Shown here: in pieces, positions 53,901-62,091 of the stretch
How positions within the stretch are numbered: position 1 is the stretch's first letter
Layout: each line of letters begins with the position of its first letter
Source: Alphaproteobacteria bacterium
GTDB lineage: Bacteria > Pseudomonadota > Alphaproteobacteria > SMXP01
DNA: 64,000 bases
Reading direction: 5' to 3'
Assembly (NCBI GenBank): GCA_028285305.1
Contig: JANQPV010000044.1
Span: 124,001 to 188,000, forward strand
Notes under the pieces: model-generated
The model's database searches: none
What the model was told of the DNA's origin: nothing
What the model saw: the letters and a program-made list of their open reading frames with translations, nothing else
Made by a program: the position numbers and the translations under genes

Positions 53901-56900
53901 GGCGCCCATTACCGACGAGGATGCGTTGGACGGTTTGGAACGTTTGCTGGGCTTGGAGACCCCAGCCATCGCCTATGGGTCGGTTGATTGGGCGACTGTG
54001 GCCAGGACGAATCCAAAGGCCGGGACGGTTCCGCGACTGAAAGGTGTACTTGAAACAGGAAATACCGGAGGCGGACGAATTCGAGCGGATATTGCTGAGG
54101 CGCCGCGCGATCAGTGGCCCGATTTGCTTGCGAACTTCTTGGTGGATCAAATCGTCAAGGTCCTGAAAGTTGATGCGGATACAATTGATCTTAACAAAGC
54201 TCTGACCGAACTCGGCTTTGATTCTCTGTCGTCCATCGAATTGAAGAACCGGGTTGAGCGGCAACTCGGGATCTCCATCCCCGTAAGCGCCTTCCTGCAG
54301 AGTCCAACCCTGCTGGGCTTGAGCGATACCATCTGTGACACGATTGAAGAAGATTTGAGGAAGCAAGCCTCGGCCGCGACCGGCGGTGGAACCCAGAACG
54401 GAGATGCGTCCGGCGCATCTAGAAATGACGCGAAGTTTCGGCCGTCTCACGATCAGCATGTGTACGTTGCGGCTTCAACCGGTTCGCTTGCCAGTGTTGC
54501 CGGGCGACGGGAGCTTGAGCACACCGCACTGGTGAAGCTCAATAGTGCGGTCGAGGCAAAACGCGTGCGGTCCGCCTGGCGGTCCCTTTTGAAGCGCCAT
54601 CCTTTGCTGCGCCTCACGGCGAGCCCGGCGCGTGCGGCCGGCGAATTCCAGCTGACGTTGGATGGGGCTCCGCAAGTGGAGGTCGTGGACGATCCAAAAA
54701 CAGAATTGGAACAGCCACTTGATGTGGAAAACGGCCAGCTGGTTCGCCTGGTTGTGACTCAAAATGCGCGCAAAACGGAACTCGGTCTCAAGATCCACTT
54801 TTCGGTTGCTGATGATCAATCGTTTGCACTCGTTTTCTCAGAGTTGCTCAGACTGGTCGATGGTCAGAAATTGCCCAAGCGGATCGGCGATAGCCTCGTG
54901 TTCCGTACGTTATCAAAAAGCCAATTCGACGAGGAAAGAGATGATGCGTTAGCGGCGCGGGCGCACTGGGTTACAATGCTCAAGTCAAGTGCATTGCCTG
55001 TTTCCTATGATTCGCGACGGCGTGCCTTGATTCCGCTCCACTTCGGTTCGCACCGGGATAGTCCATCCCGCATTTCATTCGAGCTTGACTGGCATGGTGA
55101 AACGGACTCGGCTGAAGTGGTCGTCCTGGCGGCTTTGGCGCGGGCTCTTAAAGAAGATGCTAATGCGACGGACTTCGTCATTGAGCGGGCGAGCCATAGT
55201 GAAACAGGGGACGATCAGTCCCGTGCTTGTCTTTCACGTGAGGTTCGTGCTCCGATCTTTGTTCGCACCGAAGGCAGGGCGCTGTATGCAGACATCGCTC
55301 AGCAGCTTGATCTGAGCGACAAACATGGACATTTGGGCACGGCCTTTATCGAAATGAACCTCGCGGATGAATGCTCGGAACCAGCCGCGCTGCGACAGTT
55401 TGGATTTAAATATGCTGATCGGTCACAAAAGGATCGAATGAGTCAGTCCCTCAAAGCACTGTCGGTGGATGGTGGCGAGGTTCGCTTAACTAAAGTTGAG
55501 AGTGGGAACGGATTTTTCTACGATCTCAGTTTGGCTGTGGTGCGGAAGAACTCGAAGACCTTGGCCTTCACGCTCAGCTTTGACTCCGACGTCTTTGACG
55601 AAGTGCGTGCGCGCAAAATTGCGAAAGGCATCGCCCGACATTGCGACCGCAAAGCTAATGTCAAGAAACTCGTCGCTCGCGTGGTTGAAAGGACACGGCA
55701 GGCTCAAGACCGCGGCGTGCTCAACCAGCCGCCAAAAGTTGCCAAACCGCTGTCACCTAAGACAGCTCGGAGGGCGGCCAAGAAGAGTGCACCGCGTCAA
55801 GCGAGCAATGACAATCTCAGCTATCCGGTTACGCCCAACCAACTTTCTGTGTTGAAGGGCCTTGCGGCACCCGATTGTACCGCTTCCTACCGGGAAGGGC
55901 TGATGCTTCCTCAGGCTCTGGTTGCCGGTACGAAAGTTGATGCTAAGAGATTGAAACGTGCGCTTGCTCAGGTGGTGCACGCTCATGAGGCTTTGCGGAC
56001 GCGGTTTGACTACCATAACAATCAATGGCGGGCCATTGTTGAACCCAAAATGATCTCTGAGCTGACCGTCGTCGATCTAGGTGAAATCTCAGATGAAGAA
56101 CTGACGCGCTATGCCGTTGAGTTTGCGGATAGTCCCTATGATGTTCTGAAAGGGCCGCTGTTCGAGGTCCGGCTGGTCAGGCTCGGTAAGAATAGCGACG
56201 CCATCTTAACCAGATGCCATCATCTGTTCATCGACGGCTGGTCGCAGATCAAGCTCTATGAAAGCTTGCTAAATACGTACATGGGGGCTGCGATTGAGCA
56301 CAATCCGGCACTCTCTACGGCAAGCCTATTCCGGGAAATGGACGCGCAGAAGAAACAAAGCAGTTCGCGTCAGAATTCGGCCTATTGGAAGTCGGTCCTC
56401 GAGCCGTGGCTTCCGGCTCCTAAGTTCGGCCGAGTCAATATGAACATCCCGCTTAACGAAAGTGGCGGATGGGTGTTCCCCAGAGAGACCGCCATCGCCC
56501 ATGTCGACGGCGAGGCCTACGCGCGCTTCAACGAGCAAGTCAAGAAGTCCGGGGTTTCCATGAACTCGTTGCTTATGTCGGCGTTTGCAAAGGCGCTCAC
56601 AGGCCTTCATGGGGACGAGGCGATGTATTTGTCTTCTCTCTACCCCAGACGAACAGACCCGGTTTTCAAGGACTTTGTCGGCTTCTTGGTATCGGATGTT
56701 CCTGTGCGAATTAACTGCTCCGAAAGTATGTCTGTTCACCAGATCGCTTCGGAAGTGCACCGGCAGGCGATGTCAAGTTATGCTCGGGCGGATATGAACT
56801 TCTCGATCAGTGAGGTCTTCGAAAAGGCGACCCCAACGGCTTGGTCGCACCAACGGGCGATATGCTCGAGTTTGGCGCCTGAGCATCTTATGCAGTCTTC

Positions 56901-57279
56901 TGCGTTCCAAAGTGTCGGGACAGGCGAAGAAGCGAACGAGTTTTCGTTTGGCACGACTTCCATCCGTACACTTCCCCTACCACAACGTACTCTGATCAGT
57001 TCGGAGATTGGCTTACGCCCGCTTGCAACAGCGACGGACCTCACACTGTGGCTATCCTATGAAATGCCGTCTTTCTCACGCGAACAAGCCGATCAAGTTA
57101 TCGATGCGATGCTTGACAATCTGGATATCGAAAAACCGGCAACCGGGCATGTCCGTCACCGCGAAAGATTCGGTGCAGAAATTGATTGGGCGAGAGTGGA
57201 AGAAGGCAAGCTGCCTGCCGCGAGTCCTCAGGAAGGTAAGACATCCGAAGATCGCCCTCATCCCAAGGCAGCGGAGTAA
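47950..57279 (+). CDS. Reducing type I polyketide synthase with two terminal condensation-type domains
   Basis: This protein of 3109 residues starts at ATG 47950 (a TTG 12 bp earlier is unlikely). Domain order: KS (about 5-425; Cys178 in DTACSSS, HGTGT, NIGHLES); AT (about 540-840; Ser639 in GHSFGE, later IPWHSRAL, neither the malonyl HAFH nor the methylmalonyl YASH form); DH (about 885-1170; His936 in HAVSGDVIFP, HPSILDSSIQ); ER (about 1440-1760; AATGGVGLAAIQLA); KR (about 1780-1960; TGGSRGFG, YVAAN); ACP (about 2050-2130; Ser2092 in GFDSLSS); a degenerate condensation-like domain (about 2160-2580; HFSVADD for HHxxxDG); and a second with intact HHLFIDG (His2758). It should build a saturated chain iteratively and release it by acyl transfer. 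Confidence 0.93.
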   Translation: MSKLHREPIAIVGIGCRFPGGASSPEEFWTFLNSKGNGICEIPSDRWSIDGFYDPDPVAIARASTKWGGFLESVRAFDAEFFDISPREASSMDPQQRIALQVVYEAIQDSRLRIADLQDQKTGVFVGVSVSDYGGLQRLRKTTNEIYAGTGAALSIVANRISHRFNLSGPSYSVDTACSSSLVAVDQACMNLLSGECATALVCGVNVFADPAGFVAFSKAGMLSETGTISTFDARANGYVRGEGCGAVVLKRLSDAERDGNDIYAVIRSTGINQDGQTPTLTAPNPARQVLLLKQLCEKVGIDTASVDYVEAHGTGTPIGDPIEATAIGTVFGSGGTAEPTLVGSVKPNIGHLESAAGISGLIKSALVVKNSLVPPNRNFEDPNPNIPFETLGIAVPQQATAIGNGVCRAAVNSFGFGGTNASALVERYEPVRKYSSAKRSKVRDVPVAPYCPVALSAATETSLRAFAGRLADQLGEGGSLEGVSAKELSAHINAERDHFKHRAVCLTGPEDLEEQLRDVADDSVDEPAPRTLPHTLIGQATQAPKVAFTFAGQGGQWWAMGRGLLEAEPAFRAKVKEFDKIFRDIAGWSIISELKRSEGKSRVHESEVTQPAIFAIQIGLAALWQRAGVRPDVIVGHSFGEVAAAYVAGALSLETAAKLIHRRGLIASVIGETGAMMAVGMSSDQLLDFMDTDDVDIAAYNGPTMVTVSGESGAIDHLEHRLTVEKPEVLARRLAMNIPWHSRALDPAEAWFRDGIGEIEWQAPSVPFISTVTGRPETCLDTDYWWQNLRQPVAYERSVGVALKMGAEFFLELGPHRTLSGLSVTIASALDAQIKNANSLLQNVDDFHAVGVAAATMYTSGIDIDWSAFVGDPQTDVSLPSYPWDQDDYWVESEETSRRLHYKPGHPLLGTRDAGPHPIWDNEINLTAFGYIADHAVSGDVIFPAAGYMDMMFAAGLEYFGQAPIELENLSISDALFIAQDDDILLKTVFDEDSGRIRIFSHLRDSSIGWVERASARLSQPDVVVPEAQPLGQAKYIDRLEKDDFYALALRHGFQYGTHFQGAQGINITAHGVEAHIRSTDFVEKRAELHAAHPSILDSSIQTAIPLADISAGVDLRGNEESEESDAYPLYLPIGADRVRFYAPLSAEANVIVLGDEDAAGDNLASYTITKSDGTVCLKIDGFRMKKMEGEGASSSEATTKALFHRESFISVPMPTNEIENAGEWLILSGGQIGCNLSKAISDLGGFTHVRRLSLEERSDKDFLIDLLTEWLKVATDPQGIVVCWPLDAKELSGDVSSEELQAETEKTVLSCTAMGQAIDHLRDNGPYPHVWILTEGARALPGDAPLSERGLIQSPVVGLSRTFASECVEFDFRHLDLENSGAAAVSDMAEVMLRGTEETELVFRGGEIFVPRIDSPETETLPKRPILLDPKGADANYVATMISPGSLDAIQLQETDLEPVGADDVRVAVSAVGLNFRDIMAATGLLPEEAETEPAYRNLGLEYGGTVVEVGSAVSSLVPGDRVMGMGKRCLQAYTNQPAAILSKIPDTLDLSEAATIPSAFATAHYALNHVGRLAKGEYVLIHAATGGVGLAAIQLAKRAGAEIIATVGSPHKREHLENLGIKHILNSRSLDFADRVLEITNGQGVDVILNSLPADFILKGLDVLAPYGRFLEIGKRDVYADSLIGLKALRRNASLAVIDLASMGHERPQLLRQLVDEVVDMLADGDLEPLPVTAFPITEVSEAFRYMSQARHIGKVVVTLPDETVPVLSADDKELCLSRDKSYLITGGSRGFGITVARWMSERGAGQVVLASRSGRPDEDQQSHLQAIEANGTAVRHLPLDVTNESDVAKAVAELATGPRPLAGIIHGAAVIIDGFLGQMDETSVTSVLRPKTMGAWNLHRAVEQTGQSLDFFVQFSSLAQVMGSSGQSNYVAANSFLEAISHYRSGRDLSGQTMHWGALADSGFVSRSDSMTTYLESMGMAPITDEDALDGLERLLGLETPAIAYGSVDWATVARTNPKAGTVPRLKGVLETGNTGGGRIRADIAEAPRDQWPDLLANFLVDQIVKVLKVDADTIDLNKALTELGFDSLSSIELKNRVERQLGISIPVSAFLQSPTLLGLSDTICDTIEEDLRKQASAATGGGTQNGDASGASRNDAKFRPSHDQHVYVAASTGSLASVAGRRELEHTALVKLNSAVEAKRVRSAWRSLLKRHPLLRLTASPARAAGEFQLTLDGAPQVEVVDDPKTELEQPLDVENGQLVRLVVTQNARKTELGLKIHFSVADDQSFALVFSELLRLVDGQKLPKRIGDSLVFRTLSKSQFDEERDDALAARAHWVTMLKSSALPVSYDSRRRALIPLHFGSHRDSPSRISFELDWHGETDSAEVVVLAALARALKEDANATDFVIERASHSETGDDQSRACLSREVRAPIFVRTEGRALYADIAQQLDLSDKHGHLGTAFIEMNLADECSEPAALRQFGFKYADRSQKDRMSQSLKALSVDGGEVRLTKVESGNGFFYDLSLAVVRKNSKTLAFTLSFDSDVFDEVRARKIAKGIARHCDRKANVKKLVARVVERTRQAQDRGVLNQPPKVAKPLSPKTARRAAKKSAPRQASNDNLSYPVTPNQLSVLKGLAAPDCTASYREGLMLPQALVAGTKVDAKRLKRALAQVVHAHEALRTRFDYHNNQWRAIVEPKMISELTVVDLGEISDEELTRYAVEFADSPYDVLKGPLFEVRLVRLGKNSDAILTRCHHLFIDGWSQIKLYESLLNTYMGAAIEHNPALSTASLFREMDAQKKQSSSRQNSAYWKSVLEPWLPAPKFGRVNMNIPLNESGGWVFPRETAIAHVDGEAYARFNEQVKKSGVSMNSLLMSAFAKALTGLHGDEAMYLSSLYPRRTDPVFKDFVGFLVSDVPVRINCSESMSVHQIASEVHRQAMSSYARADMNFSISEVFEKATPTAWSHQRAICSSLAPEHLMQSSAFQSVGTGEEANEFSFGTTSIRTLPLPQRTLISSEIGLRPLATATDLTLWLSYEMPSFSREQADQVIDAMLDNLDIEKPATGHVRHRERFGAEIDWARVEEGKLPAASPQEGKTSEDRPHPKAAE

Positions 57280-57288
57280 ACCCAAGAC

Positions 57289-58032
57289 GTGCACATGGGG
57301 TGGGACGATTCTTCTGGCGTAGCGGCTTTCGGTCTCGTCGCCAATCCGGCGCCTTTCATTCGTGTACGTTGGATCGAGTTGAACCGGGATGGTGACCGCT
57401 TGGTCGATTGGGGGCGCGGCGCCGATGCGTTTGTGAAAGAGGAGATGGACCGGGCGCGCCGTATGGAAAGTGACCGGGCGCGCAGGGACTTTTTGGCTTC
57501 CAGGGCAGCGCTGCGTCAATTGCTTGGCCAGGAGGTGGGCGAACCTGCTTACTCAGAGCGTTTTTTGCTGACGAAATCAGGTAAGCCTCGCGTACAGGGC
57601 GCGAACATCCATTTCAGTCTTTCGCGGACGAAAGAACTTGCGGTTATCGCAATTTCGTCTCGTCCGGTTGGGATTGATGTCGAACGCAATGAGCGCCTTT
57701 CGGCGGATCTCGCCAGAAAAATTAGATCTTCGACCGATTGCCTCAACGTATGCTTTGCGAACAGCGCGGATGCCCGAAAAAAAACGTCCTTGAATGAGAT
57801 TGAGTTGTGGGCCTTGCTTGAGGCGTATTCGAAGCTTAAGGATACGCGGTTGGCGGAGCACTTTTCAGATTGGGGAAGCCCCGGCGGGACGGTAGATCGT
57901 TTGCCCAGCGGAAGTGATCGTCCGGTGATCGCGTATACCGTTCAGATGCCCCGTGGGTATCGCTGTTTCTGCTGCAGCGAGCAAAGCGACGCTCATCTGG
58001 ACGTAGGCGAGTTTGAAATGGATCTCGTTTAG
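57289..58032 (+). CDS. 4'-phosphopantetheinyl transferase (Sfp/AcpT type)
   Basis: This 247-residue protein adds the pantetheine arm to carrier proteins. The magnesium motif GIDVERNE and the WALLEAYSKLK motif (W/KExxxK) are present, as is the conserved KSGKPRV...IHFSLSRT segment. The start may be GTG 57289 or ATG 57295. It begins 9 bp after the PKS stop, so it is the dedicated activator of that synthase's ACP. Its end overlaps the convergent peptidase gene by 4 bp. Confidence 0.9.
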   Translation: MHMGWDDSSGVAAFGLVANPAPFIRVRWIELNRDGDRLVDWGRGADAFVKEEMDRARRMESDRARRDFLASRAALRQLLGQEVGEPAYSERFLLTKSGKPRVQGANIHFSLSRTKELAVIAISSRPVGIDVERNERLSADLARKIRSSTDCLNVCFANSADARKKTSLNEIELWALLEAYSKLKDTRLAEHFSDWGSPGGTVDRLPSGSDRPVIAYTVQMPRGYRCFCCSEQSDAHLDVGEFEMDLV

Positions 58033-59993
58033 CCCGTTGCCGCTCCTCTTAGGTGTTTTCTTAGGAAATCTCCCAATTCATTGAAATACCGTTTGCGGTC
58101 ATTGGGAAAGCTAAGTTCGTGATCTGCGCCCGGAATGATCACCAGCTCGACCGGCTTTTGATTGCGACGGAGCGCCCTGGCCATGTCTTTCGAGTGGGCA
58201 TCGGAAACCACTTGGTCATCAGCTGCATGCACCAAGAGAATCGGTACACCAATTTTTTCCGCATTGTGGTAAGGCGATGTTGCCGTTATCCGATCCTTGT
58301 CTTTTACAGGGTCACCAACAAGAATGTCGTCGATCGCAAAATCCAGTTGCGATCTTCTGTCTCGAAGCATGCGGAATAAATCGGCTACCCCGTTTAAACT
58401 GACCGAGCATTGTATTTTCTGAGGCATCTTGTAGGCGGATATGAGCGCCTCGTAGCCACCGTAACTGGCTCCCGCAACGCAGATCCGGTTGGGATTCGCT
58501 ATACCGCTCTCAACCGCCCAGTCGAGGCCTTCCTCAACGTCGCGCTGGATGGCCAATCCCCACTGGCGGTAGCCGGATTTCCTGAATTCCCAGCCATATC
58601 CGGAAGATCCGCGATAGTTGACCTGCAGAACCAAGTATCCCTGAGTTGCCAGAAACTGCGCAAAGGGATTGTATTGCTGGATGTCACGGTAGAATGGGCC
58701 TCCGTGCAGTAGAATCACCATGGGGCGGTTCTCTGCGCGTTCAAGGTTAAAGCCGGTCAAATAGCCTCTGATCGTTTTTCCGTCTTTGGTCGAATATTCG
58801 ATTTTTTTCATCGGAGCCAGCGATCTGTACGGTAGGGCGCTGAATGCATCGGCTATTTTCGCCGATTTACCGTTGTCCAAGCGTACGAAATGGTAGGCGC
58901 CCGGGTCATATTTCCCACGCGTGAACACGATCGCATAGCGATAGTCCTTGTCGGCGCTGTCTATCCTTACGACGGCATCCGAAAACTGGGCTCGCACTTT
59001 TTTCTCCAGCGCTTTTCTCTCGGGATCGATGAAGTGACGCCGGGGTAGATCGTCTGTATATGCTGCACCAACTACATTTCGCGATGTCGTTGAGATCAAC
59101 GCGCCGCTCACATCGTAGTTTGGATGACTATAGATACGTTCTTTAAATGTCTGTGTACCGATGTCATATGTGTAGAGTGCAAGGGTGTCGCTTGCGTGCG
59201 TAGAAATGGCATAGAGTTCGTCCTTCGTGCGACTCAGAGTGATGGGTGAAAAGAACGGCGAGTCTTCTTCTTGTTTGATGGTGATCCGGCGGAAAGACTG
59301 ACCGCTCTGGTCTTTGTAGAACAAGTACTTTTCCTTATTGCCGAACCCCAGACCCAGCCGGGGAACCCCTGCGGGATCGGTAAGCCAGTGGGAGACGTTG
59401 GACCGCGAGGGTTGGACCGTATTGCGCTCGCCCGTTCGCACATTCACTCTGATGGCAGAGGGGGTGGACGAGTCAAAACTGCGCGTCGATTGGATCAAAA
59501 CGTGCTCATCTTGGCCAGGCAGAAGGTCAATCAATTCATCGGTGCCAAACCGGGCCGCAAGTTGCCCTGAGCCGCCGCGTCCTAGAAATCTTTTGTTCGC
59601 TCCTTTGCGATCAACGGCGGCGATACGGTAGAAATCTTCGCGTTTGCCTCTTACGCGTTCCACGAAGCGGACCTTTGCCAGGATCCAGTTTGAATCCAGC
59701 CATCGGGCCCAAACGATCCCGCCCCCAAATTCAGCCGTCACAGGAGGGGCTTTATTGATCGATGGCAAGCCGTTCTTGCCAATTGTTAGAGGATCGATTG
59801 CGATGAAACTGCGATCACGGGTGCCTCGTACACTGACAATATGGCTGCCATCGTGAGAGATCTGAACGTTTTGGACGGTCATGGGTGTGGAAAAGACCAA
59901 CGCGGCCTGGTCTTGGGAGAGGGTCGGCGCAGCCTGGGCCTGCGCAGAAAAGAAGATCAGAATGGAAAGGACAAGGCGCAATCGTGCGGTCAT
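58029..59993 (-). CDS. S9-family prolyl oligopeptidase-type serine peptidase, secreted
   Basis: This 654-residue protein has a signal peptide (LRLVLSILIFFSAQAQA^APT). A beta-propeller of about 380 residues precedes an alpha/beta-hydrolase domain. The catalytic triad is Ser510 in GASYGGYEA, Asp592 in HAADDQVV and His625 in GADHELS. Such acylaminoacyl/dipeptidyl peptidases cleave short peptides, here in the periplasm. It converges on the pantetheinyl transferase gene with 4 bp overlap. A link to the PKS product (peptide or ester cleavage) is only positional. Confidence 0.9.
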   Translation of the reverse strand: MTARLRLVLSILIFFSAQAQAAPTLSQDQAALVFSTPMTVQNVQISHDGSHIVSVRGTRDRSFIAIDPLTIGKNGLPSINKAPPVTAEFGGGIVWARWLDSNWILAKVRFVERVRGKREDFYRIAAVDRKGANKRFLGRGGSGQLAARFGTDELIDLLPGQDEHVLIQSTRSFDSSTPSAIRVNVRTGERNTVQPSRSNVSHWLTDPAGVPRLGLGFGNKEKYLFYKDQSGQSFRRITIKQEEDSPFFSPITLSRTKDELYAISTHASDTLALYTYDIGTQTFKERIYSHPNYDVSGALISTTSRNVVGAAYTDDLPRRHFIDPERKALEKKVRAQFSDAVVRIDSADKDYRYAIVFTRGKYDPGAYHFVRLDNGKSAKIADAFSALPYRSLAPMKKIEYSTKDGKTIRGYLTGFNLERAENRPMVILLHGGPFYRDIQQYNPFAQFLATQGYLVLQVNYRGSSGYGWEFRKSGYRQWGLAIQRDVEEGLDWAVESGIANPNRICVAGASYGGYEALISAYKMPQKIQCSVSLNGVADLFRMLRDRRSQLDFAIDDILVGDPVKDKDRITATSPYHNAEKIGVPILLVHAADDQVVSDAHSKDMARALRRNQKPVELVIIPGADHELSFPNDRKRYFNELGDFLRKHLRGAATG

Positions 59994-60097
59994 ATGGCGA
60001 ACCCCTGGTGTCGTTCGAGATTTATGAGGCCGAACGCGTAGTCTGTCCAGTCTGTCACCCCCGGTCCAATAAGATAATCGTGAGGTTGGCCCGTCTT

Positions 60098-61612
60098 TTA
60101 GGATGCCTCTGCGGACGCCAAATCCGATTGCGTGACCGTCTTGGATTTGCGGACTTCCTGTGATTTTGAGCCGCTGAATGTGAGGGCGCCGTCATCCAGG
60201 GCGCCAAACCGGAGGCTGAGTGTGTCCAGGGCATAGTTCTGGTTCAGTTTCCAGGGCTTCTTGTTTCCTTGCTTGGGGAACTTGTGGATCGAGCGCTGTA
60301 TGTAGCCGGAGGTGAAATCAAGCCAGGTTTCCTCTTCAACGCTCCAATCGTTCAACTGAGGAACGGCTTTGGTGAAGCCGTGCTTGCCCATATGATTGAG
60401 GATACGGCAGACATATTCCGACACAAGATCGGCTTTGAGCGTCCAGGACGCGTTTGTGTAGCCAAAGATAAGCGCCAGATTTGGCACATCTGACAACATC
60501 GCGCCGCGGTAGTACATTTGGTCGGCTGGCGCGATTCGTTTGCCGTCCACTTCGACCTCCAGGCCGCCCATGAATTTGAGGTCAAGGCCTGTGGCCATGA
60601 CGATGATGTCCGCCTCCAGGTGTTGGCCGGACTTCAGTTTGAGCCCTGCTTCTGTAAAGGATTCAATGTGATCCGTTACAACATGGACCTTTTGATCCCG
60701 GATTGTCTCAAAGAGATCTGCATCGGGAATGAGGCAGAGCCTTTGATCCCAAGGATTGTACGTGGGCGTGAAATGCTGATCGACGCAGTCGTCACCGATT
60801 TCTTCCCGTGCCATATCAAGAAGGCGCTTTTTGATGTATGCGGGTCGTTTTCTTGATTGGTTATAGAAAAACATTTGCAGCAACACATTCCGCCACCGGA
60901 TGATCTGGTAGGCGGCTTGAGCGGGCAGGAGCTTTTGGAGCCGTTCGGCCAGTGTGTCGACCGCGGGACGCGAGACCACATAAGTGGGTGAGCGCTGGAC
61001 CATCGTGACGTTCGCGCCGTTCATGGCCATCGACGGAACGATGGTCATAGCCGTTGCGCCCGATCCGATCACGGCCACTTTCTTGTCCGCATAGTCCAAG
61101 TCCTCCGGCCAAAACTGGGGGTGGACGATTTGTCCCTTATAGTCGTCTACGCCTTCGAACTCCGGAACATAGCCGTGTTCGTAATTGTAGTAGCCTGGGC
61201 ACATCATGAGGAAATTGCAACTTACTCTGACGGTTTCACCTGTTTGGGTGTTTTCGGCTTGCACCGTCCAGGCGGAGGTGTCCGAATTCCAAGAGGCCCG
61301 CTTGACGTTGTGATGGAATCGAATGTTCTTTTCGACGTCATATTCTTTCGCGGTTTCTCTAACGTAGTCGCGAATGGAAGGGCCGTCGGCGATCGCTTTG
61401 CCGGTCGTCCAGGGTTTGAAATCATAGCCCAATGTGAACATGTCCGAATCAGAGCGAATGCCGGGATAGCGGAAGATATCCCAGGTGCCCCCAATGGCGC
61501 CGCGTCCCTCCAAAATCGCATACGTGCGCTCGGGACAGTCTCGTGTGAGATGACAGGCCGTGCCGATCCCGGATAGACCGGCGCCTACAATCAAAACGTC
61601 CACATGATCCAT
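60098..61612 (-). CDS. Baeyer-Villiger/flavin-containing monooxygenase, EthA-like
   Basis: This is a protein of about 504 residues, started at ATG 61612 with AGGTGA 7 bp before; the TTG/GTG frame continues upstream to 61711 but is not family-like. FAD motif GAGLSGIGTACHL, GGTWDIFRYPGIRSDSDMFTLG, the fingerprint region IVHPQFWPEDLDY and NADP motif VIGSGATAM are present. GYTNASWTLKADLVSE and LPKQGNKKPWKLNQNY are close to the mycobacterial EthA arrangement. It oxidises ketones or sulfur compounds with NADPH and oxygen. Substrate unknown. Confidence 0.94.
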   Translation of the reverse strand: MDHVDVLIVGAGLSGIGTACHLTRDCPERTYAILEGRGAIGGTWDIFRYPGIRSDSDMFTLGYDFKPWTTGKAIADGPSIRDYVRETAKEYDVEKNIRFHHNVKRASWNSDTSAWTVQAENTQTGETVRVSCNFLMMCPGYYNYEHGYVPEFEGVDDYKGQIVHPQFWPEDLDYADKKVAVIGSGATAMTIVPSMAMNGANVTMVQRSPTYVVSRPAVDTLAERLQKLLPAQAAYQIIRWRNVLLQMFFYNQSRKRPAYIKKRLLDMAREEIGDDCVDQHFTPTYNPWDQRLCLIPDADLFETIRDQKVHVVTDHIESFTEAGLKLKSGQHLEADIIVMATGLDLKFMGGLEVEVDGKRIAPADQMYYRGAMLSDVPNLALIFGYTNASWTLKADLVSEYVCRILNHMGKHGFTKAVPQLNDWSVEEETWLDFTSGYIQRSIHKFPKQGNKKPWKLNQNYALDTLSLRFGALDDGALTFSGSKSQEVRKSKTVTQSDLASAEAS

Positions 61613-61780
61613 GATTTCACCTAAGGGCTTGCGTTTGGGGGCTTTAACTATAATCGTGACTGCTGCGTCACCTTTCAAGTGACATAGTACTGATTTAGGA
61701 GGGACCCGCAAGCGCGATAGGGCATCTGGTCATGGTGTTGTGCGCTCGTGCGGCGCGTATGAAATCGAGAAAGACGAGGC

Positions 61781-61930
61781 ATGAAACAATCAGGATTTAT
61801 CGCATTTGCCCTATTCGCACTGGCGGCGGCCGCCATGGGCTATGCCATGTGGCAATCGGGAGCGGAAATTGAAAAACCGTCCCCGCCGCGGGAGGACTGG
61901 GTGCCGTGCGAAGAAAACAATGATTGTTGA
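61781..61930 (+). CDS. Small single-pass membrane protein
   Basis: This is a 49-codon ORF. It encodes MKQSGFIAFALFALAAAAMG, then a short acidic C-terminus with two cysteines near the end (CEENNDC). One N-terminal hydrophobic helix or signal peptide is clear. AAAGACGAGG lies directly before the ATG. It lies in a 480-bp gap between the monooxygenase and a lipoprotein gene. No family is recognised. Confidence 0.5.
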   Translation: MKQSGFIAFALFALAAAAMGYAMWQSGAEIEKPSPPREDWVPCEENNDC

Positions 61931-62091
61931 ACCGTATTGCTGAGTTGGTTCGTCCTCATACCGCTACCGTGTGCAATTTTCAGGCAAGTATTGACGATAC
62001 TGCAACCCCAGGTATATACTGACAGATACATGCGCCAAACGAGCGATTGTAGGCACTTGTCAATTCTACCGCATACTGATGGAGGGGTGGT

